Notes: generated by a model not told the origin, from the sequence alone. Counted from the first letter of the stretch, positions 12,530 to 23,770 are shown. The stretch is DNA of 64,000 nt from Piezodorus guildinii (GCA_023052935.1 CM041292.1:98504237-98568236); one strand, 5' to 3'. Numbers and translations: made by a program.

Positions 12530-12735
12530 TGTGGTATCAAGAAGGGTGGATGACTTTCTGGTCTTAGGGAATGCCATGATATCAGCATATCATATGGATC
12601 CATCCGTATTACTCCAGTGTCTCTGATCAACCCCCAATCTTTTGTAGATTCAGCAACCTCAGGTGAATAATTGAATGTGGATTGGAACAGGCATATTGGA
12701 CAGTCACTGTCCAACAGTCTGATCATCCACGAAAC
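12530..12735 (-). CDS. Candidate internal exon of unrecognised gene
   Basis: On the minus strand a 206-nt open segment lies between acceptor TATTTCTCACAG and donor GTGAAATAT. It encodes about 68 residues starting VSWMIRLLDSDCPICLF and ending with a Pro/His-rich MDPYDMLISWHSLRPESH region. Amino-acid composition is ordinary (W, C, H, P present) and unlike the AT-driven noise ORFs around it, which argues for real coding. I do not recognise the family. It splices in phase to 12392-12435. No transposase, RT or integrase motif is present. Possibly part of the same gene as 13935-14146, but the phases of those two do not join directly. Confidence 0.45.
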
Positions 12736-12984
12736 CTGTGAGAAATACTCAAACTTAGTAAATTTTTAGTTTACATCAAAATTGTTTAAAAATATTTTTG
12801 TCGCACTGTTTATGGTACAAATGTTTAATGGCAAGGCTAAACAGTAACAATAATAAGGGCCACCTTGGTTCACTCGTTTAGCTCATTGATTGGGCTGGTA
12901 GTGTGTGTAACAATGTTAATTCTGTTTGTGTATAGGGGAGCTGATATTACGTTTTAGGATTCGGTGAAACACCTCTCAACGATG

Positions 12985-13530
12985 TATAGATCAAGGCTCT
13001 ATTTTATGATTAAATACTTAATAATATTATTGGTCCTCATCATTCGTACTCTGCCCAATTTTGTTCTATAATGAGAATAGAACAAAATTGTAATTACTAT
13101 TTTATCAATTTTGAAGACATTACAATTACCTACAGTATATATGACAAAAATATAGGTAGTAATGTTAATGGAATAATATACTTGCCTCTTTATCCTGCAG
13201 TTTTACATTATAGGAAGTATCATAAACAGTCCATTGTCAACAAAAAGAAAAAGTAGAAAATGAATTAAAGAAATTTAACCAATTTAATAGGGACTAATCA
13301 CATATCCCCTCAAAAGAAAAAAAGATATAGGATTTTTCTGAAGGAAACTGACACCAAAACATTATGGTCACATTTAAAGAGTTTGTTCTGGAACTTTGTT
13401 GTCGCCTACATCTAAACTTTTTAGCTGTTTAAATTGGAATTATATAAATACCATTGAAGATGCTTGAATTCTGGACATCAATTATGCTTTTAGATTCAAC
13501 CCAAATAGTTCTAATGTATGATATTAAAAA
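12985..13530 (+). repeat. Duplicated block B2
   Basis: Uninterrupted paralogue of the pieces at 8193-8526 and 9974-10260. Its lack of insertions shows where the I-like element entered B1. The 61-codon frame at 13071-13256 lies in this repeat and is not conserved in B1, so I do not call it a gene. Confidence 0.55.
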
Positions 13531-13934
13531 AGATAGAAAAAAAAAAGGTAAGATCCTTTACAAATAAAATCATTTAAAATAAAAAAAACGACTAAAATAA
13601 TTTAAAATCTGAGTCAAGATCATGCTACAAAATAAATTCAATGAGGATATAATTATAATAAGGATATTAATTGATGCACCCTATTGTTGGGTAGGATATG
13701 GATTCGTCATCTTGATATAAAACTCATTAACCATTCACCATGTTGTCGATTATATAATGTTAAATTTTCAATTACAAAATGTACATCACCCAATTTGAAA
13801 GATCAAAGAAATATTACACCATCTGCAGGATTTATCATATTTCTTCAAAAAAAAAAAAAAATAATAAAAATAAATATAAAATAAAAAAAAAGATTCAGAG
13901 TCAATTAAAAATAATTATGGGACAGTGCATTTAC

Positions 13935-14146
13935 AGTTCATGGAAGTACAATGAAGGAATGTCAAAAGTGCCTACACAATTTTCAAAATGGCATATCCTT
14001 GAATCATAGATAACATTTGCCACTTCTCTGGGTTGATTACATATTACGATTAATCCTTGATTGTTTGTAACTGCAGAATATTCTTCAAAAAGATTTGACT
14101 GGTTGCCTAATGTGAAGCTGTATTCCTTTGCCATCAGGTAAAAACG
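13935..14146 (-). CDS. Candidate exon of unrecognised minus-strand gene
   Basis: A 212-nt open segment on the minus strand lies between acceptor TTGATTTATTAG and a possible donor GTAAATGC. It encodes about 70 residues beginning RFYLMAKEYSFTLGNQ and containing VICNQPREVANVIYDSRICH and FENCVGTFDIPS. The two closely spaced cysteines and balanced composition look like a folded protein rather than AT-rich noise. If the donor is not used, the frame stops at TAA right after HEL. I cannot name the family. It lies 1.2 kb upstream (in transcription) of the exon at 12735. Confidence 0.4.
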
Positions 14147-14250
14147 CTAATAAATCAAGCAGTTAGGTCATTATTACTTAGGTTTTGTCTTAAATTTTAA
14201 GTACTAATGTTAATTGTATTTTTTGATTTAATAAAGTTTTATAGAAATTA

Positions 14251-14607
14251 ATTATCAGAATTTAATACACCATTGGAGGGAACAAGGTTTTAGGATATTA
14301 TTAAATAACAAATTAAGTTGTTGAATGGAGGATGAGGTCACCTTTGGCTTAGTGACCATGATAGTGTAATGGATCACACGGATCACAGCCATCCAGAGTA
14401 GTTATACTCGGACACTCGCCAGGCAGCTCCACTTGCACCGCACTCAAGATTAATAATTTTGTATGTGTCAATGTGAAATGTAAATTGTAATATATGTTAT
14501 TTATATTTAATAATAAATAATCCTGGACCGTTTGATGGGATTGAACTCATGATCTTGGGCATAAAGGCTGTTGTGTTACCTCTAAAACCACAGGTGGCCC
14601 TAGAAAC
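14251..14607 (-). mobile_element. tRNA-derived SINE, 357 bp, with 17-bp TSD
   Basis: Flanked by AAGTTTTATAGAAATTA at 14234-14250 and 14608-14624, exact over 17 bp. The head, on the minus strand from 14607, has a pol III A-box-like TGGTTTTAGAGG and a B-box-like GAGTTCAATCCC about 40 nt apart, as in a tRNA-derived promoter. The 3' body (14251-14500) is not tRNA-like. The head resembles that of the partial copy at 72-325. No coding capacity. Confidence 0.75.
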
Positions 14608-14689
14608 AAGTTTTATAGAAATTATTATTTATAACAAGAGATATAATTCATTTATATTTATCATAGTGGATATAATTAGTTCACCGTTG

Positions 14690-14790
14690 AGAATTACTAA
14701 AAGGAATTAGTTCAGGTGGCGGTCGGTGAATGAAAACAATTGAGTAGTTTCAACAGTTTATTTTTTGCCAACGTTTCGACAGGATCTGAC
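14690..14790 (-). repeat. Penelope-like element terminal piece (hammerhead-type motif)
   Basis: The minus strand reads ...TGTCGAAACGTTGGC followed by AAAAAATAAA and GTTGAAACTACTCAATTG. The same block forms both arms of the palindrome at 24144-24436. GAAACG preceded by a short helix is the 3' half of the hammerhead ribozyme core that Penelope-like elements (PLEs) carry at their ends. It lies downstream of the minus-strand PLE coding remnant at 15590-16680 and may be its terminus. Confidence 0.5.
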
Positions 14791-15178
14791 AACAATAAGT
14801 AAAATAGTAATACTAACATAAAAAGAAGTAATCAGATTAAGTATATAATAGTAATAATATCATAATGGTACTAGAAAAGGTTTAAACAAGATTGTTAAAG
14901 TAAAAACCTATATAATACAATAGTAAGAACAATAATGGATAAAGTATATGGAGTAAAACTGACTACCTCCCAACCAACATTTCAATAATTACGGTATATA
15001 TATGTGTGTATGTATGTATATGTGTATATATATATTTTATTTGTTTTATTTATTTTTTTTATCATACATTTGAACATAGTTATATAATTTCATAACAAAT
15101 TGTAAGACGATTATTGTAAGATTATTTGTGAAATTGACAATATTTTGTACTTTTTGATCTAATTAGTTTCCACTGCAC

Positions 15179-15210
15179 CTGAAGATGGCATTGTAGCCGA
15201 AACGTAGTAC
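15179..15210 (+). ncRNA. Hammerhead-ribozyme-like motif (Penelope type)
   Basis: CTGAAGA (15179-15185), a short helix GGC...GCC closed by a 6-nt loop, GAAA (15199-15202), then CGTA.G.TACG able to form a tiny stem III. This matches the CUGANGA-stem II-GAAA core, with the minimal stem III known from Penelope-like elements. It is followed by T8 and CAATAAA. Stem I pairing was not established, so activity is uncertain. Confidence 0.45.
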
Positions 15211-15589
15211 GATTTTTTTTCAATAAAAGAGTGGTGAAGTAGTAATCAGCCTCCAATTTTATTCATAGAAATTTGACCTTCACCTAAAAGAATCTACATC
15301 TTATAATTATGGTAAATATATTAAGAAAGTAAACATAACAAGGTGAAAATATTATGAGAAAAATTTTTTTTTAAAGTAACAATCATTGATAGATCATACA
15401 AGTTGGCACAAAAGAATAAAATAATTACACGTAGGGATAAATTGAAATGTAAACCATTAAGAATTTTTTTAGTACATAAACAAATACAATAAATACATAT
15501 ATAAAATAAATTTTTAGATAAATAGATAAAAAATAAATAAATAAAAATGTATACAGTGGGATGGACATGGGAAGCTGTGTTACTTAATA

Positions 15590-16680
15590 GAGTTTAATAT
15601 ATGGCTATAGGTGGAGGAGATGCATTGTTTATCAGTTTTATGGTTGACAGGATTAAATTGGAGATGGATGTAGACGGATTCAGTCTTTTTTTATAGTTGG
15701 GAACGGAATCTAAAATGGAACAGTCTTGAAAGTTAAATGAATGATTAAAAGTTTGGAGTGTTCGAGAGTTTAGAGGCTAGGAGGTTTCGAGAGGATACGG
15801 AGGATTTATGTTGGGACATGTAGGAGGGTTTTTAAGTAGTTTTTTGTTTCACCCACATAGGATACATAGAAATCTAAACAAGGTATTTTATAAACAATAT
15901 TTGAACGGTATAGAGGATTTATCGGGTCTTTAGTATTGGTGAAAAGGTGGGAAGGTTTGTTCTGGGTCTTTAATGCTAGCTTTAGGGAGGGTAAGGAAGA
16001 TTTTAAGGATTTTTTAATATTTTCAGACAGGTGTGGAATACAAGGTAAGATCTATATAGAAATATTGTGGGTGAATTTTGGTCATGAATTGTAGGGGAAG
16101 TAATGGTTGTTTTTATGTTATTGTAAGACTATATAAGTTTTTTAATGATATTAAGTGGGAAGCTGCTTAAGGTTAGGATTTTTTTAATGTGCTGGATATA
16201 GGTAGGAGGGTACTGTGGATCAGACAAGGAGAGGCAACGGTGGACGAGAATTTTGGGCAACATTAATTTTTTGATGGTATGGGTGCTGGAAGAAGAAATT
16301 GAGAAGTCTACCGGTGGATTTGGAGTACCAGTCAGTGGAAATAGAACCGTCCGTATTTCTTATTATGAGTAGGTCTAAAAAGGGAATTGATGAGTTATTT
16401 TCTTTTCTTCTCTAAAACGGAGGCGTGGATCATAGGAATTAAAGGATTTTAAGAAATCTGGGATTTTGTCTGGGTTTATTATTAAGAGGAGATCATCAAC
16501 ATATTTTTAATGAATATAATATCGTTTTTATAAATTTTGGTTAAGGAATCCAGGAGGTCATTGGGAACGATATTAGAGAGATCCGGAGCTAGACAGTTTC
16601 CCATTGCAAGTCCAGACACCTGATTGTAAAATTTTCCCTTTATACAGTTGAGAATCTGCATCATTGTCCTTATAGTTACA
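15590..16680 (-). pseudogene. Penelope-like element: RT and GIY-YIG endonuclease remnant
   Basis: Minus-strand frames give, in order, KGKFYNQVSGLAMGNCLAP (RT block around the GxxMGxxLxP motif, 16540-16650), YVDDLLLIINPD (catalytic YxDD, near 16485-16505), SYVGETKNYLKT (GIY-YIG nuclease signature, near 15860), and near 15670-15720 the SFNFQDCSILDSVPNYKKRL block. That order, RT then GIY-YIG, defines PLEs. The catalytic YVDD is intact but stops and frameshifts break every segment, so the element is dead. The N-terminal part is missing to the right of 16680. Confidence 0.7.
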
Positions 16681-16960
16681 ATACATCAGTTACATCTCAT
16701 TCGCTGAAAAAACATATAATGTTCCATCATACAGGTTAGGAACCTCATCATTGTCCTCGTGATGATTATAAACCAATGTGCTTAAGAAGTATAGAAATAT
16801 GTATGGCTTATACAGGTGAGGAACTCCATCATTGTCTTTTTTGTGATTATAATACAGCATCATTTCAATAGTTAAGGCATCATATAGTTGCCCATAATAC
16901 AGGTAATAGGCCAAATCATTTTCCTCACAGTTTGTGTAAGTAGAATTAAAAGTATGAAAA
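16640..16960 (-). repeat. About four ~84-bp tandem units, open on the minus strand
   Basis: Units start at variants of ATACAGGTTAGGAACCTCATCATTGTCC and encode degenerate YYNHKKDNDGVPHLY-type repeats of 27-29 residues. The leftmost unit overlaps, in another frame, the N-terminal end of the PLE RT remnant, suggesting amplification of a piece of that element. A functional protein is possible but not supported by any start, splice or partner signal. Confidence 0.45.
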
Positions 16961-19135
16961 GTCATATAATGACAAATCATCTGAGAAGAATGCCTCATTA
17001 CTGATGATCTCTTATTGTTACCTAAAATATTCCTTTGAAGAACAAAAGATACATAAAATTTTTCTATATTATGAAAAAAAAAAAAGTGTTAAATGAACGA
17101 ATATCCAGAATTCGATTTTCAGATCCACTGAAATTAAAAATATGACATTTTAAATAATTTTGTTTAACATTTTAGATTTAACTAGGTCGTCTTAATACAC
17201 ATTAAAAACTGGCGCTAATGACCCGCTTGGTTAGATGTGGAATATAATAAAATATAAACTATACAATTCTGAAAAGATTGTGACTATTTCACCTTTCTAA
17301 GGCAAATATGTTTGAAGTAAATTAAAGCTTTTAAATTATTCAAAACATGTTTTTGTTTAATTTATAAATCTGTCAAAACAAACCGAAAAAAATTTGAAAG
17401 AATAATGCAAGATTTTTTAAAAATCATGTCTGTTAGAACAATATAATCACCTTCTAGGTTTAAAGAGAATGATAGAATTACATCCAGAAACACGAAGTAT
17501 TCAAAGTGTGTGTCTCTAAGAGTGAATAATCAAGGTGTGTATATATGGAGTATTTATGTAAACACCTCTACTCTATATGTAAAACCCTTGGTGAATAATT
17601 AACTTTTATTTCCACATTTTCCTATAGCTGTGTTATAACCTCCAGAATAGACAGCCAGAATCAAAAGTATCTGAACACTATTCATAAAAATATAAAATAA
17701 GAGATATATCAAGTGTTTCCTCGAATTTCTTTTTAAAAATACTTCCTTCTTATTCGTTTTTATTATATAATGTTTTCCATTTAAAGTTTTTTATGAACTG
17801 GATATCACTAATATTTTGTCATCATTGTGTCGGCACACAATAGCTACCCTAGAGGCTTCTTGGCATTGATAAAACAGAATTTTGAACCACTTTTTGTCAG
17901 ATTTTGCGCCATACATTATCTTATGAGATATATTTTTTTTAGCTTCAAAAGTATATTAAAAGTAAAATTCAATAAATACTTTGATTTTTTTTTTTTTTTT
18001 TTTAATTCAAACCAATTCCTGAAAATTATGTGTGCATTTAAAAATGGGTAAAATGTTGAATTTCAAATATCGAGGGTGGAGTGCACTGTCAAGGAATCTA
18101 TCAGGTGTCCTATGGCTCATTTGATTTTTATCATCATACTTCTATTTTGCAAGAAAAGGAGTTTATTATTATAAAAAAAATAACAATAATGAAAATTAAG
18201 GGCTAATTGAATTACAGAAAAGCGCTAATGACAGTACTTCCTTAACATAAAAATCTGCTTAGTTGGCACTAAAATTGTATATCGTTGTTTTCCTCAACAC
18301 TAAAAAAAAACCAATGATGCCAGAAAAAAAAGTCACTCGTTCAAAATGGCGTCCTAAGATGGCGGTTTACCGACTTTCAGCATTTCGTTTAGTCTTACTG
18401 TTTGGCCTTTTAATAAAGTTAATTAATAAAGATAACCAGAAAACAAAGGATAATAAAAACTAAAACAATTGTCTTATACTCTAAACAAATCTGATTAAAG
18501 TAATTTTATTGAAGTCGTTCATTCGAAACTTGTGATTTCAAGAGCGATATTATTCAAGCGGCTAATTCTATTTTAAAAAAAAATATATATTATATATACT
18601 TCAAATAAAAAAATTAGAGCTCTTATTTTTCTTTAATAATCAATAGTCATTTTTGGAAGTTTTTGTAATGGTTTCTTAAAATTCGTAGTAAGTCGTGAAG
18701 CGGTACTGACATGGGATCTTCTACCATAACAGTGGGTACTCACTCATAAATGGTGTACTTGTCAGCTTGATTAACATTATTTTGGTATATTATGTTAATG
18801 TTCATATTTTAGTATTATTTCAATAAATTATAATTCATATATACCGGTAGGAATACGGCTTTGGATCCATCCCACTTCAACCCTGGAACCTGAAGAAGAA
18901 GAAAGGCCAAATAGTAAGAAGACTACCAAAGGAATCCGTTCAGTTGCGGAGTAGTAGAAGTAGATCTGAAGAGTTAAACTCAGTTAATGGGTTTAGATTA
19001 TACAAATACTGCTGCCAAAACTTTTCGTAGGGGTATAACTGATATATTTTAAAAGTAAACAATTAAATAAAGTATATAATTTAACTGCTGTAACTCTCGC
19101 GAATATTTCATTTTGTATTGATTTAAATATGTTTA
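16961..19135. other. No gene seen
   Basis: AT-rich DNA. Short frames at 17827 and 18263 run into homopolymers and have no motif. 17211 and 18223 carry (G/A)GCGCTAATGAC, reminiscent of the 3' end of the I-like element at 8527, but nothing else supports copies there. Confidence 0.4.
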
Positions 19136-19184
19136 TGGTAAGAGGAATTATAATACATATTACATCGCTATAAGTTAATGAATT
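19136..19184 (+). repeat. 49-bp target-site duplication, left copy
   Basis: Identical over 49 bp to 20840-20888, starting TGGTAAGAGGAATTATAATA and ending GTTAATGAATT. The pair brackets the non-LTR insertion exactly. Confidence 0.9.
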
Positions 19185-20819
19185 GCAAATAACAATATAA
19201 TTGCGGATCCTTCTGAGATATTAAATAAATTTAAACAACACTTTGACGGCATCTTAAATGCGGAAAATAATAATCAATCTCCTCTCTCTGAATATCAGAG
19301 CGCTGAACCATGGATAGACGCACCGAGTAAAGAGGAAGTCGAAATGGCGATAGGAAAATTAAAACGTTATAAGGCCGCAGGAAATGACAATATCACGAGT
19401 GAATTAATCAAGACGTGTGGAGAAGCGGGCGTTTCCAAAATACATTTTTTAGTTAAAAAGATCTGGGAAACTGAAAAAATGCCCGAAGAATGGAAAGAAT
19501 CAATACTTATTCCGATTCACAAAAAAGGACCGAGGTCGGATTGTAACAACTATCATGGGATCTCCCTTCTCCCAGTAGGCTATAAAATATTCTCGTCAAT
19601 TCTAACTAGTCGAATCACGGAATACATTGAGGAAATTATCGGAGATTACCAATGTGGTTTTAGGCGGAATCGCTCGACTATTGACCAAATATTTTCCTTA
19701 CGTCAAATATTAGAGAAAAAATTGGAATACAACGGTGTAGTCCATCAACTTTATATCGATTTTAAAAAGGCTTATGATTCAATAGACCGTCAGAAGCTAT
19801 ATAACATCATGATTGAACAGGAAATACCTAGAAAGTTAGTAAACCTAGTAGAGATGTGTTTGTCGGAAACATTCCATAAAGTTAGAATCGGTCATAATTA
19901 CTCCGAGAGATTTAAGGTGCGATCGGGTTTGAAACAGGGTGACTCCCTTTCACCTGTGTTATTTAATATAGCTTTAGAATATGTCATAGAAAAGGTGATG
20001 TGTACGGAAAGCTTAAATATGGGTGACAAGATTCCGGTTTTGGGGTATGCCGATGATCTGGTACTGCTAGGTGAAGACACGGAAACCATACAACTAAATA
20101 TAAGTGTGTTAATAAAAACCGGTAAAGAAATAGGACTCGAATTAAATACCGATAAGACGAAGTATATGATTAGTAGCAGAAACGGTGTCGATCTTGGTGA
20201 TATTGATGTATCAGGTCATACTTTTGAACACGTAGAGAAATTCAAGTATTTAGGTTCAATTATAACTAGAAAAAATGAAATCCAGGAAGAAATAAAGTCC
20301 CGGTTAAAGGTGGGAAATGCGTGTTATTATTCAGTTGCTAAGTTACTTAGTTCGCGGCTTCTATCTAAAAACTTAAAGATTAGAATTTATAAAACTATTA
20401 TTCTTCCAACGGTTCTTTACGGATGTGAAACGTGGCCGCTTACTTTAAAGGATGAACAACGGCTTAAGGTTTTCGAAAATTAGGTATTGCGTAAAATATT
20501 TGGTCCAAAGAGAGATGAGGCCACTGGGGAGTTTAGAAGGTTGCATAACGCGGAATTGCGGAACTTGCATCCTGTGAATTGAGCTGATTGCATCGCGGAG
20601 ACTCAAATGGGCGAGTAAAGTTGTTGGGCTCGATGACGAGCGGATTCCGAGAAAGTTGGTATTTGCTGATCCGACTGGTAGGCGTCCGAAAGGTAGGCCG
20701 AAGCGGAGATGGGAGGATTGCGTTAAGGCTGATCTCGGGAGCTTGGGCTTGAATGGTGAGCATTGGACGAGTCTGTGTAGGCGAAATTTGGTGGTATCGG
20801 CATCGAACCTTCGGGTTCG
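19185..20819 (+). pseudogene. Reverse transcriptase, 5'-truncated and interrupted
   Basis: Open without a stop from 19185 to 20480 (432 codons), then TAG at 20481. RT blocks in order: KAAGNDNITSELIK (19372), WKESILIPIHKKG, NNYHGISLLPVGYKIF, LYIDFKKAYDS (first catalytic Asp, near 19755), GLKQGDSLSPVLFN (19927), GYADDLVLLGED (catalytic YADD, near 20043), LNTDKTKYM and FKYLGSIIT. So the palm active site is intact. Beyond TAG the frame continues (VLRKIFGPKRDE), meets TGA near 20578 after a probable small indel, and resumes as a RPKGRPKRRWEDCV tail ending TAA at 20820-20822. The N-terminal endonuclease was never copied. Long open frame suggests a fairly recent insertion. The first ATG (19344) is internal and not a real start. 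Confidence 0.85.
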
Positions 20820-20839
20820 CTAAGCCTATTATTATTATT
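19185..20839 (+). mobile_element. 5'-truncated non-LTR retrotransposon (endonuclease-RT type), 49-bp TSD
   Basis: A 1,655-bp insertion begins inside coding sequence and ends in an ATTATTATTATT tail, a short-repeat tail as in RTE-like elements. Its RT and C-terminal region are described separately. A second, shorter member of the same family is at 49716-50149 on the minus strand. TSDs of 49 bp are long for non-LTR elements and mark staggered nicks far apart. Confidence 0.85.
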
Positions 20840-20888
20840 TGGTAAGAGGAATTATAATACATATTACATCGCTATAAGTTAATGAATT
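20840..20888 (+). repeat. 49-bp target-site duplication, right copy
   Basis: Perfect copy of 19136-19184. Confidence 0.9.
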
Positions 20889-21048
20889 ACCCTTTAAAAT
20901 ATTTGTATGTACAAGGAATAAAGTTACTACTCAGAGCCAGCTTTTATTTTATTCTGTCAAATTCATATTAATAAACTAGCATACCCATAAATTACTTAAT
21001 ATGTTTATTTATATCGTTACCACAGACTGGCAACATAAATGTGAATCA

Positions 21049-21874
21049 ATCTATATCATTTCCAAGTCAATTGTAACCTTTTCCAAGTCAAATGTAACTT
21101 TTTCTATTTCAAATGTAACCTTTTCCAAGTCAAATGTAACCCTTTCCAAAGCAAATGTAACCATTTCCATTTCAAATGTCACCTTTTCCATTTCAAATGT
21201 TACCTTTTCCAAAGCAATTGTAACCTTTTCCTTCACTTCTAGCCTCAAATATTCCGTTTTATTTATTTATTGAAAAATAATTAGTTTAATTAAAATTATG
21301 ACTTTTTTTAATAATTTTGGCATATCCAATCGCTATTTTTTTTTGTTTTTTTCGATATTTGATATCAAGTTCTGTTTTTACGAACTAATATTATAAAAAA
21401 TTAATTATCGTATGTTTTAAGATAGCTGTTGATTTTTTAGTGGGGAGGGGTAGTTTTTGGGAATAATTAATGTGTTTTCGGGTATTATACACGTAATTAC
21501 GTTTTACGGCTGTATTTTTTATCGTTCGCGTGCATGTCAACTCGCATTTACTTTTATTGTTTTTAATTGATATAGGCGTTGATAGCTGAGTTTTCGGGTC
21601 TTATAGTTACGTTTTATTTTTTTATCGCTCGCGTGCATTTTAACTCGAATTTACTGTTAATATTTTTTACTGTCATAGAGGTTGATAATTGTGTTTTCGG
21701 GCTGGTGATTACGTTATTCAACTATGTTTTGTATCGCTCACGCTTATTTTAAAACACATTAATTATTCCCAAAAACTATCCCTCCCCTCTAAAAAATCAA
21801 CAACTTTCTTAAAACAGATGATAATTAATTTTTTATAATATTAGCTCGTAAAAAACAGAACTTGATATCAAATA

Positions 21875-21909
<35 letters not shown>

Positions 21910-22155
21910 GCGATTCGATATGCCAAAATTATTTAAAAAGTCATAATTTTAATTAAACTAATTATTTTTTCAATAAGTAAATAAATAAAACGGAATATTT
22001 AAGGCTAGAAGTGAAGAAAGAGGTTACAATTGCTTTGGAAAATGTAACATTTGAAATGGAACAATTGACATTAGAAATGGAAATGGTTACATTTGCTTTG
22101 GAAAGGTTACATTTGAAATGGAAAAAGTTAAATTTGACTTGGAAATGCTATAGAT
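21049..22155. mobile_element. 1.1-kb foldback element
   Basis: The left arm (21049 to about 21480) is the reverse complement of the right arm (about 21755 to 22155), with scattered differences. Each arm opens with 21-bp tandem units (TTTTCCAAGTCAAATGTAACC type) and continues through a TTGATATCAAGTTCTGTTTTT block. The centre is made of three degenerate ~115-bp units (TCGGGT...CGCTCGCGTGCATTTTAACTCG). It is a short relative of the 3.6-kb foldback at 53241-56833. A run of about 30 A lies at 21878-21907. No gene. Confidence 0.75.
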
Positions 22156-22374
22156 GGAAAAAATGTATTTGAAATAAAAATTTACAACTTTTGGACATAG
22201 TAAGTGAAAACTGAAGGCACTGCTGATGAAGTGGTGCAACATTATATGTGGAATAAACATGTATGATAGGTAAGCCTTTTCTTTTTTTTTAAGGAAAAAA
22301 ATAAAATAAGACGGATATGTGAAAGACAAAAAAATTGTAAAATTTACAGTAAAATCATAAAAATATTGTTTTTA

Positions 22375-22440
22375 CACACACTTAAAGGTAGTCCTAGAGG
22401 CCGAAACGTTGTAAATTATGAAATTCAATTAAATTTTTTT
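22375..22440 (+). repeat. Penelope-like terminal fragment, degenerate hammerhead core
   Basis: AAAGGTAGTCCTAGAGGCCGAAACGTTGT keeps the stem II-GAAACG half of the motif, but the CUGANGA half is degenerate (CTTAAAG). Fragment only. Confidence 0.35.
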
Positions 22441-23390
22441 GGAGTTGGCCAACAATTAGTTAACTAATAATTATAAATAATTAGTTACTTATAATAATTT
22501 TAAAAATCCAATAACTTATTTTATATATACATATATCTACACACCAGACGCAGATATTACGTAAGGTGTACCCTTCCTCTGAACAGCCTAATGCTAAGAA
22601 ATCTTTGCTGGCAACCGAATCAAATAGAGATTTACGCATATAACTGTTTCACCATATCGAGAACTTAAAAATTGTTATTGAATGCTTAAAGATCTGTTGA
22701 AAATAGCAACAGTATTTGCCGAAAGAAAGAAATCCAACTTCTAAAATATGAAGTGAACCTTGGAGTAAAAAAAATCATTCCCTGAACTTAGAACAGTTTA
22801 ATTAATTTAATGTTTTGGGTATTTATTTCTTAGAGGCTATTATGCTTGCCTTCACAACACAGGTAACACCCACATTTAAATATTTGTCAAAATGTGACTG
22901 GATTAAATAAAGATTTTTTAAAAATGTATCAACGTTCACTTTTAGTTTTTTTAATCGTTTTTTTTTCGTCCTTTTCTCTCCAAGGAAGTGCACCTTAGGT
23001 GAATTATAATATTCATTACAGTTAGCAATCTACATCTATAGACTGGTGACAGTGTGTGTTTGAGATAGCTGACGTGATCGGTAATTCCCCATGCCATGTT
23101 TATCTTATTTATGTACTCTAATTTATGATCACGCTATTTTCAACAATGCTCCAGCCGTTGACGTTTGTATCCTAGATTTATATAACCATTTTTTTTTTTA
23201 TATTAAGATTTATTTTTTAATAATTTAAATAATATTATAATATTCATAATAATATTCAACAAAATAAAAAATTACCAGTCAGAAATCAAGGAACAACTTT
23301 AATTTTATGACTTTATGTTGTCGGATATGTATTTCCCCCTCTTTTTTTATTATATAACATACACACACACACACACACACATATATATAC
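22441..23390. other. No gene seen
   Basis: AT-rich, no domain recognised in any frame. A (CA)n/(TA)n run occurs at 23360-23390. Confidence 0.4.
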
Positions 23391-23470
23391 TAGCTGACCC
23401 AGCCAACGTTTTTCTGTCTTATAAGTTATTTTGCCCCTTTTTATGGACAAAACAGAGAATAATAGGGCCG
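23391..23470 (+). repeat. Repeat family A, left-end fragment
   Basis: ACTAGCTGACCCAGCCAACG and the following TTTTTCTGTC...TTTTG...CCTTTTTA match 24060-24115. Both begin directly at the end of a (TA)n run. Confidence 0.55.
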
Positions 23471-23535
23471 ACGCGAATTGATACTATACATGCAGGGGTT
23501 TTAAAAATAACAGTCCCAGCTAATCCTATCAATAT

Positions 23536-23770
23536 AGATTGAAGAGAAGATTCCAGAACAGTGGAAGAAGAGAGCCATTTTGAACTGTAGGAATTATGCT
23601 CCTTCATAGGCATATAAGGTTGTTCCTAACACATTGTTCCCTAAGCATCTCCCATTGCTGACAAAGTTATTGAGAAACATCTGACTGGCTTTCGGAAAAT
23701 ATAATGAACTACAGAAAAGATCTTCAGCCTCAGAAAAGATTCTGAGCATAAAATGACACATCAGCTGTAC
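23536..23770 (+). pseudogene. RT N-terminal fragment (non-LTR)
   Basis: Plus-strand frames give EKIPEQWKKRAILN, CRNYAPS, and, in another frame, IEKHLTGFRKYNELQKRSSA. These correspond to the 'P.EWK.A.I.PIHKKG...C.NYR.IS' and 'QCGFR.GRST.DQIF' blocks of the RT types at 19185 and 25742. Many stops; fragment of about 75 codons ending at the (TA)n tract. Confidence 0.5.

Noticed and set aside
20533..20862. 109-codon minus-strand frame at the 3' end of the non-LTR copy
   Set aside because: Opposite-strand shadow of the RT C-terminal region.
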